A stretch of DNA of 64,000 nucleotides from Pseudomonas cannabina (GTDB lineage Bacteria; Pseudomonadota; Gammaproteobacteria; Pseudomonadales; Pseudomonadaceae): the NCBI RefSeq assembly GCF_900100365.1, contig NZ_FNKU01000001.1:5576501-5640500 (forward strand). Direction: 5' to 3'. Under the pieces are notes generated by a model, which was not told the origin of the DNA, made no database searches, and worked only from the letters and a program-made list of their open reading frames with translations. This document shows, piece by piece, positions 19,681 to 27,462 of the stretch (positions are counted from its first letter, which is position 1; each line of letters opens with the position of its first letter). The translations under genes and the position numbers were made by a program.

Positions 19681-20167
19681 AACCAGGGCCGGGCGACCAA
19701 CGTTGCTGCAGATCGCGACGTATGACTTCGATCACCCATATCCATAGCAAGTGTCCAAAGGTTTCAGATGCCCATTCCGCTGGAGGAAGCTCCCAGAGCG
19801 GAGGAGCCCAGTGAAACATCGGTAAAAGTACCCCGTGAAAAGCCAGGGTGACAAGCATGCCAAAGCCAAAACCTTGCCAAACGGCAATACGCGGATACCT
19901 AAGCGCAGTCAGGCAATAGAAAATGGCGAAAAAAATGGAAAAGCTTTGGTGAATCAAGGCACTGCCATAATTCACCATGTGCTCGGAGTACACGTAGGTA
20001 AGCTGATTAGCGTTGATACCGAGCGAATCAAGCATCTCTAAAGGCGGGATTGGACGATCTGGTGTGCGAGGCGGAAATGGGATTTCCGTCCCCCACTTGA
20101 CAAAGCTAGAAACGTTACCTCCAATTAAACCGGCCGCTGCCGCGACATAATATTCACGAGTTTTCAA
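19679..20167 (-). CDS. YagU family inner membrane protein (DUF1440)
   Basis: 162 residues with four hydrophobic stretches (YVAAAAGLIGGNVSSFVKWG; ALIHQSFSIFFAIFYCLTAL; IAVWQGFGFGMLVTLAFHGVL; ASETFGHLLWIWVIEVIRR) and the conserved Glu/His-rich block near the end. E. coli YagU is an inner-membrane protein linked to acid resistance; the role here is unknown. It is slightly shorter than E. coli YagU. It stands alone as cargo and its 3' end abuts repeat R1, so the C-terminus may have been altered. Confidence 0.75.
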   Translation of the reverse strand: MKTREYYVAAAAGLIGGNVSSFVKWGTEIPFPPRTPDRPIPPLEMLDSLGINANQLTYVYSEHMVNYGSALIHQSFSIFFAIFYCLTALRYPRIAVWQGFGFGMLVTLAFHGVLLPMFHWAPPLWELPPAEWASETFGHLLWIWVIEVIRRDLQQRWSPGPG

Positions 20168-20360
20168 GTCAACATCCTTTCCTTCGATAGACTAGGCTTG
20201 AGAGATCCAGATCCGCGCCCAGAGCGTTTCCTCAAAATAGAAGTACCCGACGGCTATTCGTATCACTATGATTTTAATAGGTAAATTATAAATATCGAAG
20301 CGATCTTATTCTGGGGCTGCACACGATCATACAAACTTTCTGGGGGGTGTAACCCGGCGA

Positions 20361-20379
20361 CCCCCCCCCCCAAAAAAAA
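20361..20379. repeat. Homopolymer tract C11-A8
   Basis: Eleven C followed by eight A in the non-coding stretch between the YagU-like gene and the lytic transglycosylase relic. A similar C11-A12 tract is at 37877-37899. No gene is visible in 20168-20411 around it. Confidence 0.8.
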
Positions 20380-20411
20380 TATAGCGAGCTAAACCTATGA
20401 AGTGAGTACAC

Positions 20412-21756
20412 CTATCGGCGCAGACTCTCCAGTAGTACAGTGCTAGCGTAACCGTCGGGTGGCAAATGCTGATCCTTCTGGTAAGCCCGGATGGCCGCCC
20501 GGGTCATCGCCCCTATCACACCGTCAGCAGTACCCAGGGAGTAGCCCTTAGCAGTCAGCAGTTTCTGCAAATCGGTTACCTGCGCAATGCTGCCCAAGGG
20601 AGGATTATCAGTCGGCCACGGGTGAGACACGCCGGTCCCGCCAGCATAACTGTCGGCTAGTAGCCCGATCGTTAGCGCATAGGCAATGGAGTTGTTATAG
20701 CGCAGAATGCTACGGAAATTACTTAGGGAGACGCTGATTTATTCTAAAACCCAGCTGTTGCCCCCAGATAAATCAAGGCCTCCAGAGCGTTGCAGGGACG
20801 AAAAATCGAATAAATCAGCGCCTCCTTAGGACCATAAATGCTGGCCCGCGATAACCAGCAGGCAGCAAGACCGATGCTTGCTCCTGTGCGAGCTCGCCCG
20901 GAATCGCGTGCGTCGTTCCCATCACCCCGAGCCGTTGCCATTCTGCAACGGGTTTCTTGATCGACATGTCAGCCTGAGCGTAATCGAAATTCTCGGGCAA
21001 CTGCACCTCCTGTCCCCAAGAGATGCGCGAGTTTCAAGCACTGCGTTTTAAATAAGAGGCAGTGGAGGCCAGCGCATCGGCACGGGAACTCCAAACGTCG
21101 CGCCGATTGTCGTGGTTAAAATCAACTGCATAGTCAAGATAGGTCGTCGGGATAAATTGCGTCTGCCCCATCGCGCCAGCCCACGAGCCAATCAATTGCG
21201 CGCGAGCAATGTCTTTGTTTTGCAGGATATGAAGGGCGGCCATCAACTGTGTAGCCCCGTAATTCATCCGCCGGCCCTTGTAAGCAAGCGTGGCCAAGGA
21301 ACGAATCACATCGCGACTACCAATATCCTTCCCGTAGCCGCTCTCAATACACCAGATGGCCGCGATAATCTTCGCATTCACACCGTAATGACGCTCTACC
21401 TCGTTCAAAACTGGCTCTTTTTGCAGAAGCTCCTGCCCTTGCTGGGTATTCTTCGGAGTCAGACGCTCAGACAAGTAATCCCAGATGGCCGTCGTGAACT
21501 CTGGTTGCGCCGTGTCCAACTGGTGCACAGTTGGGTCAAGCGTGATGTTTTGGAAGGCAAGATCGAGTGTGGCTGTGTCGATGCCCTTAGTAGTTGCATT
21601 GCTGCGGAAAGTAGCCAGCCATTGCTGAAAATCCGCCTCTGACGTGCTCTCGTTCTGCACGCCGGGAGTCATGTCTGTGGCGAAGCAAGCTGGCGCGGCT
21701 GATGCACATGCAAGCATAATGACTACCAGCGATGGAGTTATAACCCTGGAACGCAT
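20412..21756 (-). pseudogene. Lytic murein transglycosylase (MltB/SLT_2 type), doubly disrupted
   Basis: The first 240 codons encode a signal peptide and an MltB-type catalytic domain (IAAIWCIESGYGKDIGSRD with the catalytic Glu; GSWAGAMGQTQFIPTTYLDYA). At 21034 an in-frame TGA interrupts the gene, although the same frame continues with family sequence (ISWGQEVQLPENFDY...). At 20727-20825 a MITE has inserted with a TTAG duplication; removing it restores VLSNFRSILRYNNSIAYALT and then the C-terminal peptidoglycan-binding domain 1 (LLTAKGYSLGTADGVIGAMT). The enzyme class cleaves peptidoglycan in the periplasm; relatives include HopAJ-type proteins. An hrp box lies 190 bp upstream. Both lesions should abolish the full-length product, though the N-terminal catalytic part could still be made. 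Confidence 0.85.
20727..20825 (+). mobile_element. MITE-A copy 1 (99 bp)
   Basis: 18-bp terminal repeats GGAGACGCTGATTTATTC / complement of GGAGGCGCTGATTTATTC, flanked by TTAG on both sides. It is inserted in the lytic transglycosylase gene. The short length, absence of a transposase and YTAR-like 4-bp duplications suggest an IS5-family-derived miniature element. Confidence 0.92.
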
Positions 21757-21810
21757 AGCTTTTACTCTCCTGTAAAGATTCCAATACGGTGCTTGTGAAG
21801 TGAAAGTGGC

Positions 21811-21897
21811 CTATGTGGTGCTTCTAATTTGGCGAGGTGTCGAGGTATTCTGCGCCAGCCTTATCAATGAAGAAGTGTGGACATTCCTGATTTGCAT
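21811..21897 (-). pseudogene. Truncated type III effector start, HopG1-like N-terminus
   Basis: 28 codons beginning MQIRNVHTSSLIRLAQNTST and then a stop. The first 19 residues align with the start of the HopG1-like effector at 26997 (MQIRNSHLYSASRLVQNTFN), and the DNA upstream, including the hrp box, is also homologous. It is therefore the remnant of a duplicated effector locus reduced to promoter and secretion-signal region. It could also be a short secreted peptide, but that is speculative. Confidence 0.6.
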
Positions 21898-21945
21898 AAT
21901 CTACATATCCTGTGTGCTGGGCCATTTGTTCATGTTGCGGGGCTA

Positions 21946-21974
21946 TGCGTGGTCATCACTAAGCGTGAGGTTCC
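21946..21974 (-). promoter_or_regulatory. hrp box (HrpL-dependent promoter)
   Basis: On the minus strand: GGAACC (21974-21969), 16 bases, CCACGCA (21952-21946), a full match to the GGAACC-N15/16-CCACnnA consensus for the ECF sigma factor HrpL. It points at the truncated effector start (21897) and beyond it the broken lytic transglycosylase gene (21756). Confidence 0.85.
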
Positions 21975-22175
21975 ATCGGAAATTTCTATCAGCAATGCAA
22001 GTCCTGCACTATCACGCTATGTCGACAACGCGGAGCCCGCAGCATTCGGGGACAAACCTTACGGTCAGCACTTCCTGTAGGAAACAGGCCCTCTTACTCC
22101 TCTGTCTCCACTGCTTGGTAGTCACTCCGTCATGTCTGCCGGCTGAGCTGGTGACGGAGCATCTGTTTTTTCTAG

Positions 22176-22274
22176 GGAGGCGCTGATTTATTCGATTTTT
22201 CGTCCCTGCAACGCTCTGGAGGCCTTGATTTATCTGGGGGCAACAGCTGGGTTTTAGAATAAATCAGCGTCTCC
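22176..22274 (-). mobile_element. MITE-A copy 2 (99 bp)
   Basis: Same element as copy 1 in opposite orientation, flanked by CTAG on both sides. It lies between the effector remnant and the unknown pseudogene at 22338. Confidence 0.92.
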
Positions 22275-22337
22275 CTAGCCGCCGTCTCAATCTCGATGTG
22301 TAGGATTTTGAATTCCTACACACGAACCTTTGCCGTC

Positions 22338-22600
22338 TTATCCTTCTTGCCGTTTGGTAAGTTCAAATCCCTGCGCATAAACAAGGTTGAACGTGTCTAC
22401 CAAATTCATTATTTCTTGGTCAGGCAGGCTGGCGGGAACTGTCAGTACCGGTTCGCCACCCGCACCTCGCACTGTAGCAGTACGGGGACTCGACTTCCGA
22501 TCAATCCGAATATCATTGGGGTTTACGAGGTAAAAAAATTGGTCATGTGCTTCTTCCGTGATTGCTGATAGAGTTTGAAAACTGAGTAGTTGACGCTGAG
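22338..22600 (-). pseudogene. Remnant of an unknown gene, homologous to the one at 38157-38549
   Basis: The frame ending at 22338 reads KSPSSQRQLLSFQTLSAITE, then EEAHDQFFYLVNPNDIRIDR, then (T)ATVRGAGGEPVLTVPASLPD, and ends VDTFNLVYAQGFELTKRQEG. It matches the small gene at 38157-38549 residue for residue with moderate divergence. Its 5' part is lost: a stop appears about where the homologue's residues 5-8 should be, and an IS5-family element begins at 22652. Function unknown; the size and place beside effector DNA would fit a chaperone or an effector C-terminus, but nothing proves this. Confidence 0.55.
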
Positions 22601-22651
22601 AGGAAGGTGATTTCTATTCAAATTCCGCACCGAAGATCCAGAAGCGTTTAA

Positions 22652-23829
22652 GAGGGTGTAGACAAAATCATGTAGTGAGTCGGCGCGCGAGTATTCGAGC
22701 CTCGGCCAACCAAACCCATGCCTCGCTTACCGCAAAAAGGCGATCATGATGCATGATCAGTCGCCGAGCTCTCTCATTCCAGGCATGAGTTCGCTCCACT
22801 ACCCATCGCTTGGGCATGACCACAAATCCAGTCTGAACAGGCTCCACGGAAAATAGATCGCCTTGTTCAGAGTGCCATTGCCCTGTTCTTCTGTTATTCG
22901 GGCCACGGATCACTTGAACATCGATAGCGTGCAGTTGATGGGTGCGCTGTGCCCATTTTCCTGCGTACGCACTATCAACAAAAAGCGTGCTCAGTGACGG
23001 ATATTTTTCCTTCGAGTACGCCACCGCATCATCCGCCGCGTCACGATCCTGCACGCTTGCAGCACTGATACTGACAGCCAGCAGCAGGCCCAATGTATCG
23101 ACAATCAGACTTCGTTTACGCCCCTTCACTTTTTTGCCTGCGTCGTAGCCGCTGTCACCGCCTTGAGGAGAACTGCGGGTCGACTGTGAATCCAGGATCG
23201 CTGCTGACGGGCTGTCAGCGCGTTCTTCCCGCTCACGCCATTGAGCTCGCAAGCGATCATGCATTTGCTCGAACTTGCCTTGAGCGCTCCACCGGCGGAA
23301 CGTTTTGTAGACATTGTCCCAATGAGGAAAATCGCGGGGTAGCATTCGCCATGAGCACCCCGTGCGTACGACATAGCAACAGGCTTCCAGCAACGTGCGC
23401 CGAGAGTGAAGCGGTGGCACTCCTCGTCCGCCCTGGCTTTCAAACAGGTCGGCGACCAGTGCCCACTCGGTATCTGTCAAGCAACTCGGATATAGCTGCT
23501 CCGGCAGTTGGCGGCGGTGGGTTTCATTGTAGCCATAGGCTTTATTAGGTTCAGGTGACTGAAAACTTCCCTTGGCCCGCTGCTTTACACGCGTAATCCC
23601 TGCCATTTTCAACGCTTTTGCAAAGGTGCCGGGATGCGCAGTGATACCGGTTTCGGCGAAGAATACGAGCGCCAATTCGGCTTGGCTGGAATAGGGCTGT
23701 GCATGAGCGAGTTTCACCAGCACGGGATAGTGCTCGGCGGCAATCGAGCGAGGACGTCCGGTTTTAGGCATGGCTTGAGGGCTATTCAGACAAGGGAGTG
23801 AAAGTTTAATTTATTTTGTCTACACCCTC
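22652..23829 (-). mobile_element. IS5-family insertion sequence, copy A (1178 bp)
   Basis: Terminal inverted repeats GAGGGTGTAGACAAAAT at both ends and a 3-bp TAA on each side (22649-22651, 23830-23832), which fits the TNA duplication of the IS1031 group of IS5. It holds one transposase gene. It is identical in length and apparently in sequence to copy B 1284 bp further on. Confidence 0.9.
22668..23771 (-). CDS. IS5-family transposase (copy A)
   Basis: 367 residues. The first 80 (GRPRSIAAEHYPVLVKLAHAQ..., GITAHPGTFAKALKMAGITR) look like a winged-helix DNA-binding region, an unusual extension for IS5. Then comes the IS5 N-terminal domain (LTDTEWALVADLF...RRTLLEACCYVVRTGCSWRMLPRDFPHWDNVYKTFRRW) and the DDE core: AAILDSQSTRSS, LLLAVSISAASVQDRDAA, and WVVERTHAWNERARRL with the catalytic Glu. 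It appears intact. Identical to the protein of copy B. Confidence 0.88.
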   Translation of the reverse strand: MPKTGRPRSIAAEHYPVLVKLAHAQPYSSQAELALVFFAETGITAHPGTFAKALKMAGITRVKQRAKGSFQSPEPNKAYGYNETHRRQLPEQLYPSCLTDTEWALVADLFESQGGRGVPPLHSRRTLLEACCYVVRTGCSWRMLPRDFPHWDNVYKTFRRWSAQGKFEQMHDRLRAQWREREERADSPSAAILDSQSTRSSPQGGDSGYDAGKKVKGRKRSLIVDTLGLLLAVSISAASVQDRDAADDAVAYSKEKYPSLSTLFVDSAYAGKWAQRTHQLHAIDVQVIRGPNNRRTGQWHSEQGDLFSVEPVQTGFVVMPKRWVVERTHAWNERARRLIMHHDRLFAVSEAWVWLAEARILARRLTT

Positions 23830-23832
23830 TAA

Positions 23833-23931
23833 GGAGGCGCTGATTTATTCGATTTTTCGTCCCTGCAACGCTCTGGAGGCCTTGATTTATCTGGGGGCAA
23901 CAGCTGGGTTTTAGAATAAATCAGCGTCTCC
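23833..23931 (-). mobile_element. MITE-A copy 3 (99 bp)
   Basis: Lies exactly between the two IS5 copies, flanked by CTAA on both sides; the left CTAA is formed by the last C of IS5 copy A plus its TAA duplication. Confidence 0.92.
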
Positions 23932-23935
23932 CTAA

Positions 23936-25113
23936 GAGGGTGTAGACAAAATCATGTAGTGAGTCGGCGCGCGAGTATTCGAGCCTCGGCCAACCAAACC
24001 CATGCCTCGCTTACCGCAAAAAGGCGATCATGATGCATGATCAGTCGCCGAGCTCTCTCATTCCAGGCATGAGTTCGCTCCACTACCCATCGCTTGGGCA
24101 TGACCACAAATCCAGTCTGAACAGGCTCCACGGAAAATAGATCGCCTTGTTCAGAGTGCCATTGCCCTGTTCTTCTGTTATTCGGGCCACGGATCACTTG
24201 AACATCGATAGCGTGCAGTTGATGGGTGCGCTGTGCCCATTTTCCTGCGTACGCACTATCAACAAAAAGCGTGCTCAGTGACGGATATTTTTCCTTCGAG
24301 TACGCCACCGCATCATCCGCCGCGTCACGATCCTGCACGCTTGCAGCACTGATACTGACAGCCAGCAGCAGGCCCAATGTATCGACAATCAGACTTCGTT
24401 TACGCCCCTTCACTTTTTTGCCTGCGTCGTAGCCGCTGTCACCGCCTTGAGGAGAACTGCGGGTCGACTGTGAATCCAGGATCGCTGCTGACGGGCTGTC
24501 AGCGCGTTCTTCCCGCTCACGCCATTGAGCTCGCAAGCGATCATGCATTTGCTCGAACTTGCCTTGAGCGCTCCACCGGCGGAACGTTTTGTAGACATTG
24601 TCCCAATGAGGAAAATCGCGGGGTAGCATTCGCCATGAGCACCCCGTGCGTACGACATAGCAACAGGCTTCCAGCAACGTGCGCCGAGAGTGAAGCGGTG
24701 GCACTCCTCGTCCGCCCTGGCTTTCAAACAGGTCGGCGACCAGTGCCCACTCGGTATCTGTCAAGCAACTCGGATATAGCTGCTCCGGCAGTTGGCGGCG
24801 GTGGGTTTCATTGTAGCCATAGGCTTTATTAGGTTCAGGTGACTGAAAACTTCCCTTGGCCCGCTGCTTTACACGCGTAATCCCTGCCATTTTCAACGCT
24901 TTTGCAAAGGTGCCGGGATGCGCAGTGATACCGGTTTCGGCGAAGAATACGAGCGCCAATTCGGCTTGGCTGGAATAGGGCTGTGCATGAGCGAGTTTCA
25001 CCAGCACGGGATAGTGCTCGGCGGCAATCGAGCGAGGACGTCCGGTTTTAGGCATGGCTTGAGGGCTATTCAGACAAGGGAGTGAAAGTTTAATTTATTT
25101 TGTCTACACCCTC
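23936..25113 (-). mobile_element. IS5-family insertion sequence, copy B (1178 bp)
   Basis: Same ends, length and orientation as copy A, flanked by TAA at 23933-23935 and 25114-25116. With the MITEs it forms the array IS-MITE-IS-MITE-MITE. Confidence 0.9.
23952..25055 (-). CDS. IS5-family transposase (copy B)
   Basis: 367 residues, identical to the copy A transposase in every residue, with the same winged-helix-like N-terminal extension and the same DDE core. Sequence identity means either very recent transposition or a duplication; opposite MITE orientations next to the two copies argue against a plain tandem duplication. Confidence 0.88.
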   Translation of the reverse strand: MPKTGRPRSIAAEHYPVLVKLAHAQPYSSQAELALVFFAETGITAHPGTFAKALKMAGITRVKQRAKGSFQSPEPNKAYGYNETHRRQLPEQLYPSCLTDTEWALVADLFESQGGRGVPPLHSRRTLLEACCYVVRTGCSWRMLPRDFPHWDNVYKTFRRWSAQGKFEQMHDRLRAQWREREERADSPSAAILDSQSTRSSPQGGDSGYDAGKKVKGRKRSLIVDTLGLLLAVSISAASVQDRDAADDAVAYSKEKYPSLSTLFVDSAYAGKWAQRTHQLHAIDVQVIRGPNNRRTGQWHSEQGDLFSVEPVQTGFVVMPKRWVVERTHAWNERARRLIMHHDRLFAVSEAWVWLAEARILARRLTT

Positions 25114-25116
25114 TAA

Positions 25117-25215
25117 GGAGACGCTGATTTATTCTAAAACCCAGCTGTTGCCCCCAGATAAATCAAGGCCTCCAGAGCGTTGCAGGGACGAAAAATCGAA
25201 TAAATCAGCGCCTCC
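25117..25215 (+). mobile_element. MITE-A copy 4 (99 bp)
   Basis: Directly after IS5 copy B, flanked by CTAA on both sides. Internal sequence is the common type (TAAAACCCAGCTG...CCCCCAG). Confidence 0.92.
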
Positions 25216-25219
25216 CTAA

Positions 25220-25318
25220 GGAGACGCTGATTTATTCTAAAGCACAGCTGTTGCCCCCTGATAAATCAAGGCCTCCAGAGCGTTGCAGGGACGAAAAATC
25301 GAATAAATCAGCGTCTCC
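25220..25318 (+). mobile_element. MITE-A copy 5 (99 bp), variant subtype
   Basis: Separated from copy 4 only by CTAA. Internal bases differ (TAAAGCACAGCTG...CCCCCTG), the same variant as copy 6. Left flank CTAA, right flank CTAT: not a matching duplication. Confidence 0.9.
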
Positions 25319-25449
25319 CTATGCACCTTCATTGGGCGATAAGAAATATCACGCAGCTATCGGGTGGGGGAGGGGCGAGGAGCAATGGAACAGAAAGTTA
25401 ACTTAACCCCGACGCCCGTCCGCAAATACGCATGCTGCCTACAGAAACG

Positions 25450-26997
25450 TTACGAATCAGGCTTGTCAACCGAGCTACTGTATAGCTGCGATTGTACATT
25501 GATCGCCCTTCCGCCATAAAACTCCGTCGCTGCAGCCTTGCATGCGTCATTGTAAAAATCTTCAGCATCCTCCACTGTGTAGCCAGCTCCAACGAAACAC
25601 CCGTGCGCAATTTCCCTAAGAGTGTGGCGTTCACTACTGGCGTTGTCGTAAATCGCATTAAGGCATCCTACTATGGCGATCACGTCTTTCTTGGAAAGTC
25701 TGTCCTCACCACTCAACAAACGTGCATGATTGATGTATGCCGATACGTTATATCCAGTAAATGAATCAGCCAGACCAGAAGAATCCTCAAAGCTGGAAAC
25801 ATCTTCATTCATCTTGAAATGGGCGATAGGGATGTATTTCATTTCACCCAGCTTTTTGGCTGTCAGATCACTTATTGCTTTTTCATCTTTCTTGTAAATC
25901 GACTTTTGCAAAAATATGTTAAGCTTGTTTAGTGTAGGTCCTGCAAGGCTAGTATTGCGCCGTGCAATTCCTTTTTCCATATCGGTTTGTGTAAACGGCC
26001 TAGTTGCGCCAAGCTTTTGATTTTCCTGAGAAGAAACTAGACCCTTTTTTTCAAGAAAGGGCATCAGTACTTTGTGAGCATCTCCCCAATTTTCTGAACT
26101 ACAGTACAACGGCCTGAGTATCAGCAGAGCTTGACCTGCACGGAATTGGGCTTCAGGACTTAGGCCCTCACTTTTCTGTAGGAGCGGCTGCAATGCATCG
26201 ACACAATTCCTTGGCGTCAATGCCCGCTCACTGTTGATTGCTCGGGCATGATGGTTCTCGCCTTTTTCAATAAAAGGATTAGAGACAGATCGTGATGCAT
26301 AGCCGTAAGACCCTGTCTCTTGATTTGGAACGCCGGACAAAGAATACTTATTTTTGCAATCATAAGACGCGCCCTTGGTTATATCGAAATCTGGCGGAGT
26401 TTGGACAATACCGTGTTTTTTCAACAACTCAGGCTTGACACGCTCACCCATGATGCAAGAAATATTATTAGCTATGGAATCATGCGCTTCCTTGGTGTCG
26501 ATTAAGTTCTTCATGTGCACTTTTGTAGCGGCGCGAAAATCCAACATCGTAACGAAAAGATTTTCCCCACACAATTTTGGCAATAATGAAGAACGCGTCG
26601 GCGCAACACCTCCAAAATTGGCACGATTATGGTAGGCATGATAATTAGCTTCTGCCTTTTTCTCTGCCTTCTGCAGGCGGGCGTCGCTGGTAAAGCCTTG
26701 TTTGCCGTCATTTAAGGAAGTGGTAGAAAGAAAAAAATCATTGACTGTTTTGTCGTAGAGGTAGGCGCTGCCCGCAAGATAAGCAGCGTACCTCATACTT
26801 CGGAGGTGTGATTGAGAGCCATTACTAGATTTGCCTTTCGAATCTCCCTCGTGTGTCCGTGCGGTTTGAGTTGCGCTCAGCGCAGCGGACTCATTATTTT
26901 TTGCTATTGTATTAGCCGCTTCTTTCGTAGACGAGGCATTAAAGGTATTCTGCACCAGTCTTGAGGCTGAGTAGAGATGACTGTTCCTTATTTGCAT
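25450..26997 (-). CDS. hopG1: Type III effector, HopG1 (AvrGf1/XopAG) family
   Basis: 515 residues. The N-terminus (MQIRNSHLYSASRLVQNTFN, then Ser/Thr/Ala/Asn-rich up to residue 60) is a typical type III secretion signal. The body contains stretches I recognise from HopG1: SMRYAAYLAGSAYLYDKTVN, FFLSTTSLNDGKQGFTSDAR, the CGENLFVTMLDFRAATK region and, near the end, VIAIVGCLNAIYDNASSERH followed by REIAHGCFVGAGYTVEDAED. HopG1 is delivered into plant cells, targets mitochondria and suppresses immunity and growth. An hrp box lies 50 bp upstream. The last 20 residues extend beyond the HopG1 I remember. Recognition is from memory of the family, so the symbol is probable rather than certain. Confidence 0.75.
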   Translation of the reverse strand: MQIRNSHLYSASRLVQNTFNASSTKEAANTIAKNNESAALSATQTARTHEGDSKGKSSNGSQSHLRSMRYAAYLAGSAYLYDKTVNDFFLSTTSLNDGKQGFTSDARLQKAEKKAEANYHAYHNRANFGGVAPTRSSLLPKLCGENLFVTMLDFRAATKVHMKNLIDTKEAHDSIANNISCIMGERVKPELLKKHGIVQTPPDFDITKGASYDCKNKYSLSGVPNQETGSYGYASRSVSNPFIEKGENHHARAINSERALTPRNCVDALQPLLQKSEGLSPEAQFRAGQALLILRPLYCSSENWGDAHKVLMPFLEKKGLVSSQENQKLGATRPFTQTDMEKGIARRNTSLAGPTLNKLNIFLQKSIYKKDEKAISDLTAKKLGEMKYIPIAHFKMNEDVSSFEDSSGLADSFTGYNVSAYINHARLLSGEDRLSKKDVIAIVGCLNAIYDNASSERHTLREIAHGCFVGAGYTVEDAEDFYNDACKAAATEFYGGRAINVQSQLYSSSVDKPDS

Positions 26998-27046
26998 AAT
27001 CTATATCTCCTAATGCTATGGGGCATTTGTTCATGTAACAAGACTA

Positions 27047-27075
27047 TACGTGGTCATCACAAAGCATAGAGTTCC
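27047..27075 (-). promoter_or_regulatory. hrp box of the hopG1-like gene
   Basis: On the minus strand: GGAACT (27075-27070), 16 bases, CCACGTA (27053-27047), a good match to the HrpL consensus with the accepted T in place of the last C. It is 50 bp before the effector start codon. Confidence 0.85.
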
Positions 27076-27094
27076 GCAGAAAATTTCTGTCCGG

Positions 27095-27462
27095 GGAATG
27101 GAAGGTTCAGCGCTTTCCAGTCGTTACGTTTGATGCACTTGATAGCGTAGGTCTTCGATTGTTCCCTTCGGAGGTGTTCCGCAGCCGCTTCGCGCTCCTC
27201 CTCAACGATCCGAGCTTCGTCGCTTGAGCCTGCTCAGGTCCGCCAGTTTGGGAACGTCACTGAGAATAAGTCGGCATCTTGCGCCGTAGGGAACTGCGTA
27301 GCGCATCTTGTAGCGCGCTTGCAGCATAGCAAGCTCTTCCACAAGCCAGTACGCGTTGTTGGCAACGATCTTCGCCATCTGATGAAAACCAAGTGAGCCA
27401 TAGCTACGGACCTGCACCCATAGTAAGCGCGCTTGTAAGGGTTGTTCAAAGGCTGGGTTCAT
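27095..27462 (-). pseudogene. ICE gene of unknown function, frameshifted and cut by cargo
   Basis: The gene starts (ATG at 27462) directly after the stop of the DsbA-like gene and reads MNPAFEQPLQARLLWVQVRS... for 86 residues to a stop at 27202. In another frame right there, strongly coding-like sequence follows: GSSDEARIVEEEREAAAEHL, RREQSKTYAIKCIKRNDWKA and then LNLPFPG, ending near 27095 where DNA homologous to the effector promoter region begins. One extra A near 27237 would explain the frame change. I read this as the broken start of an ICE backbone gene truncated by cargo block 1. The family is not recognised. Confidence 0.55.

Noticed and set aside
22652..25219. Simple tandem duplication of an IS5-plus-MITE unit (exact 1284-bp period)
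   Set aside because: The period is exact, but the MITEs in the two units have opposite orientation, so at least one was inserted or inverted separately.
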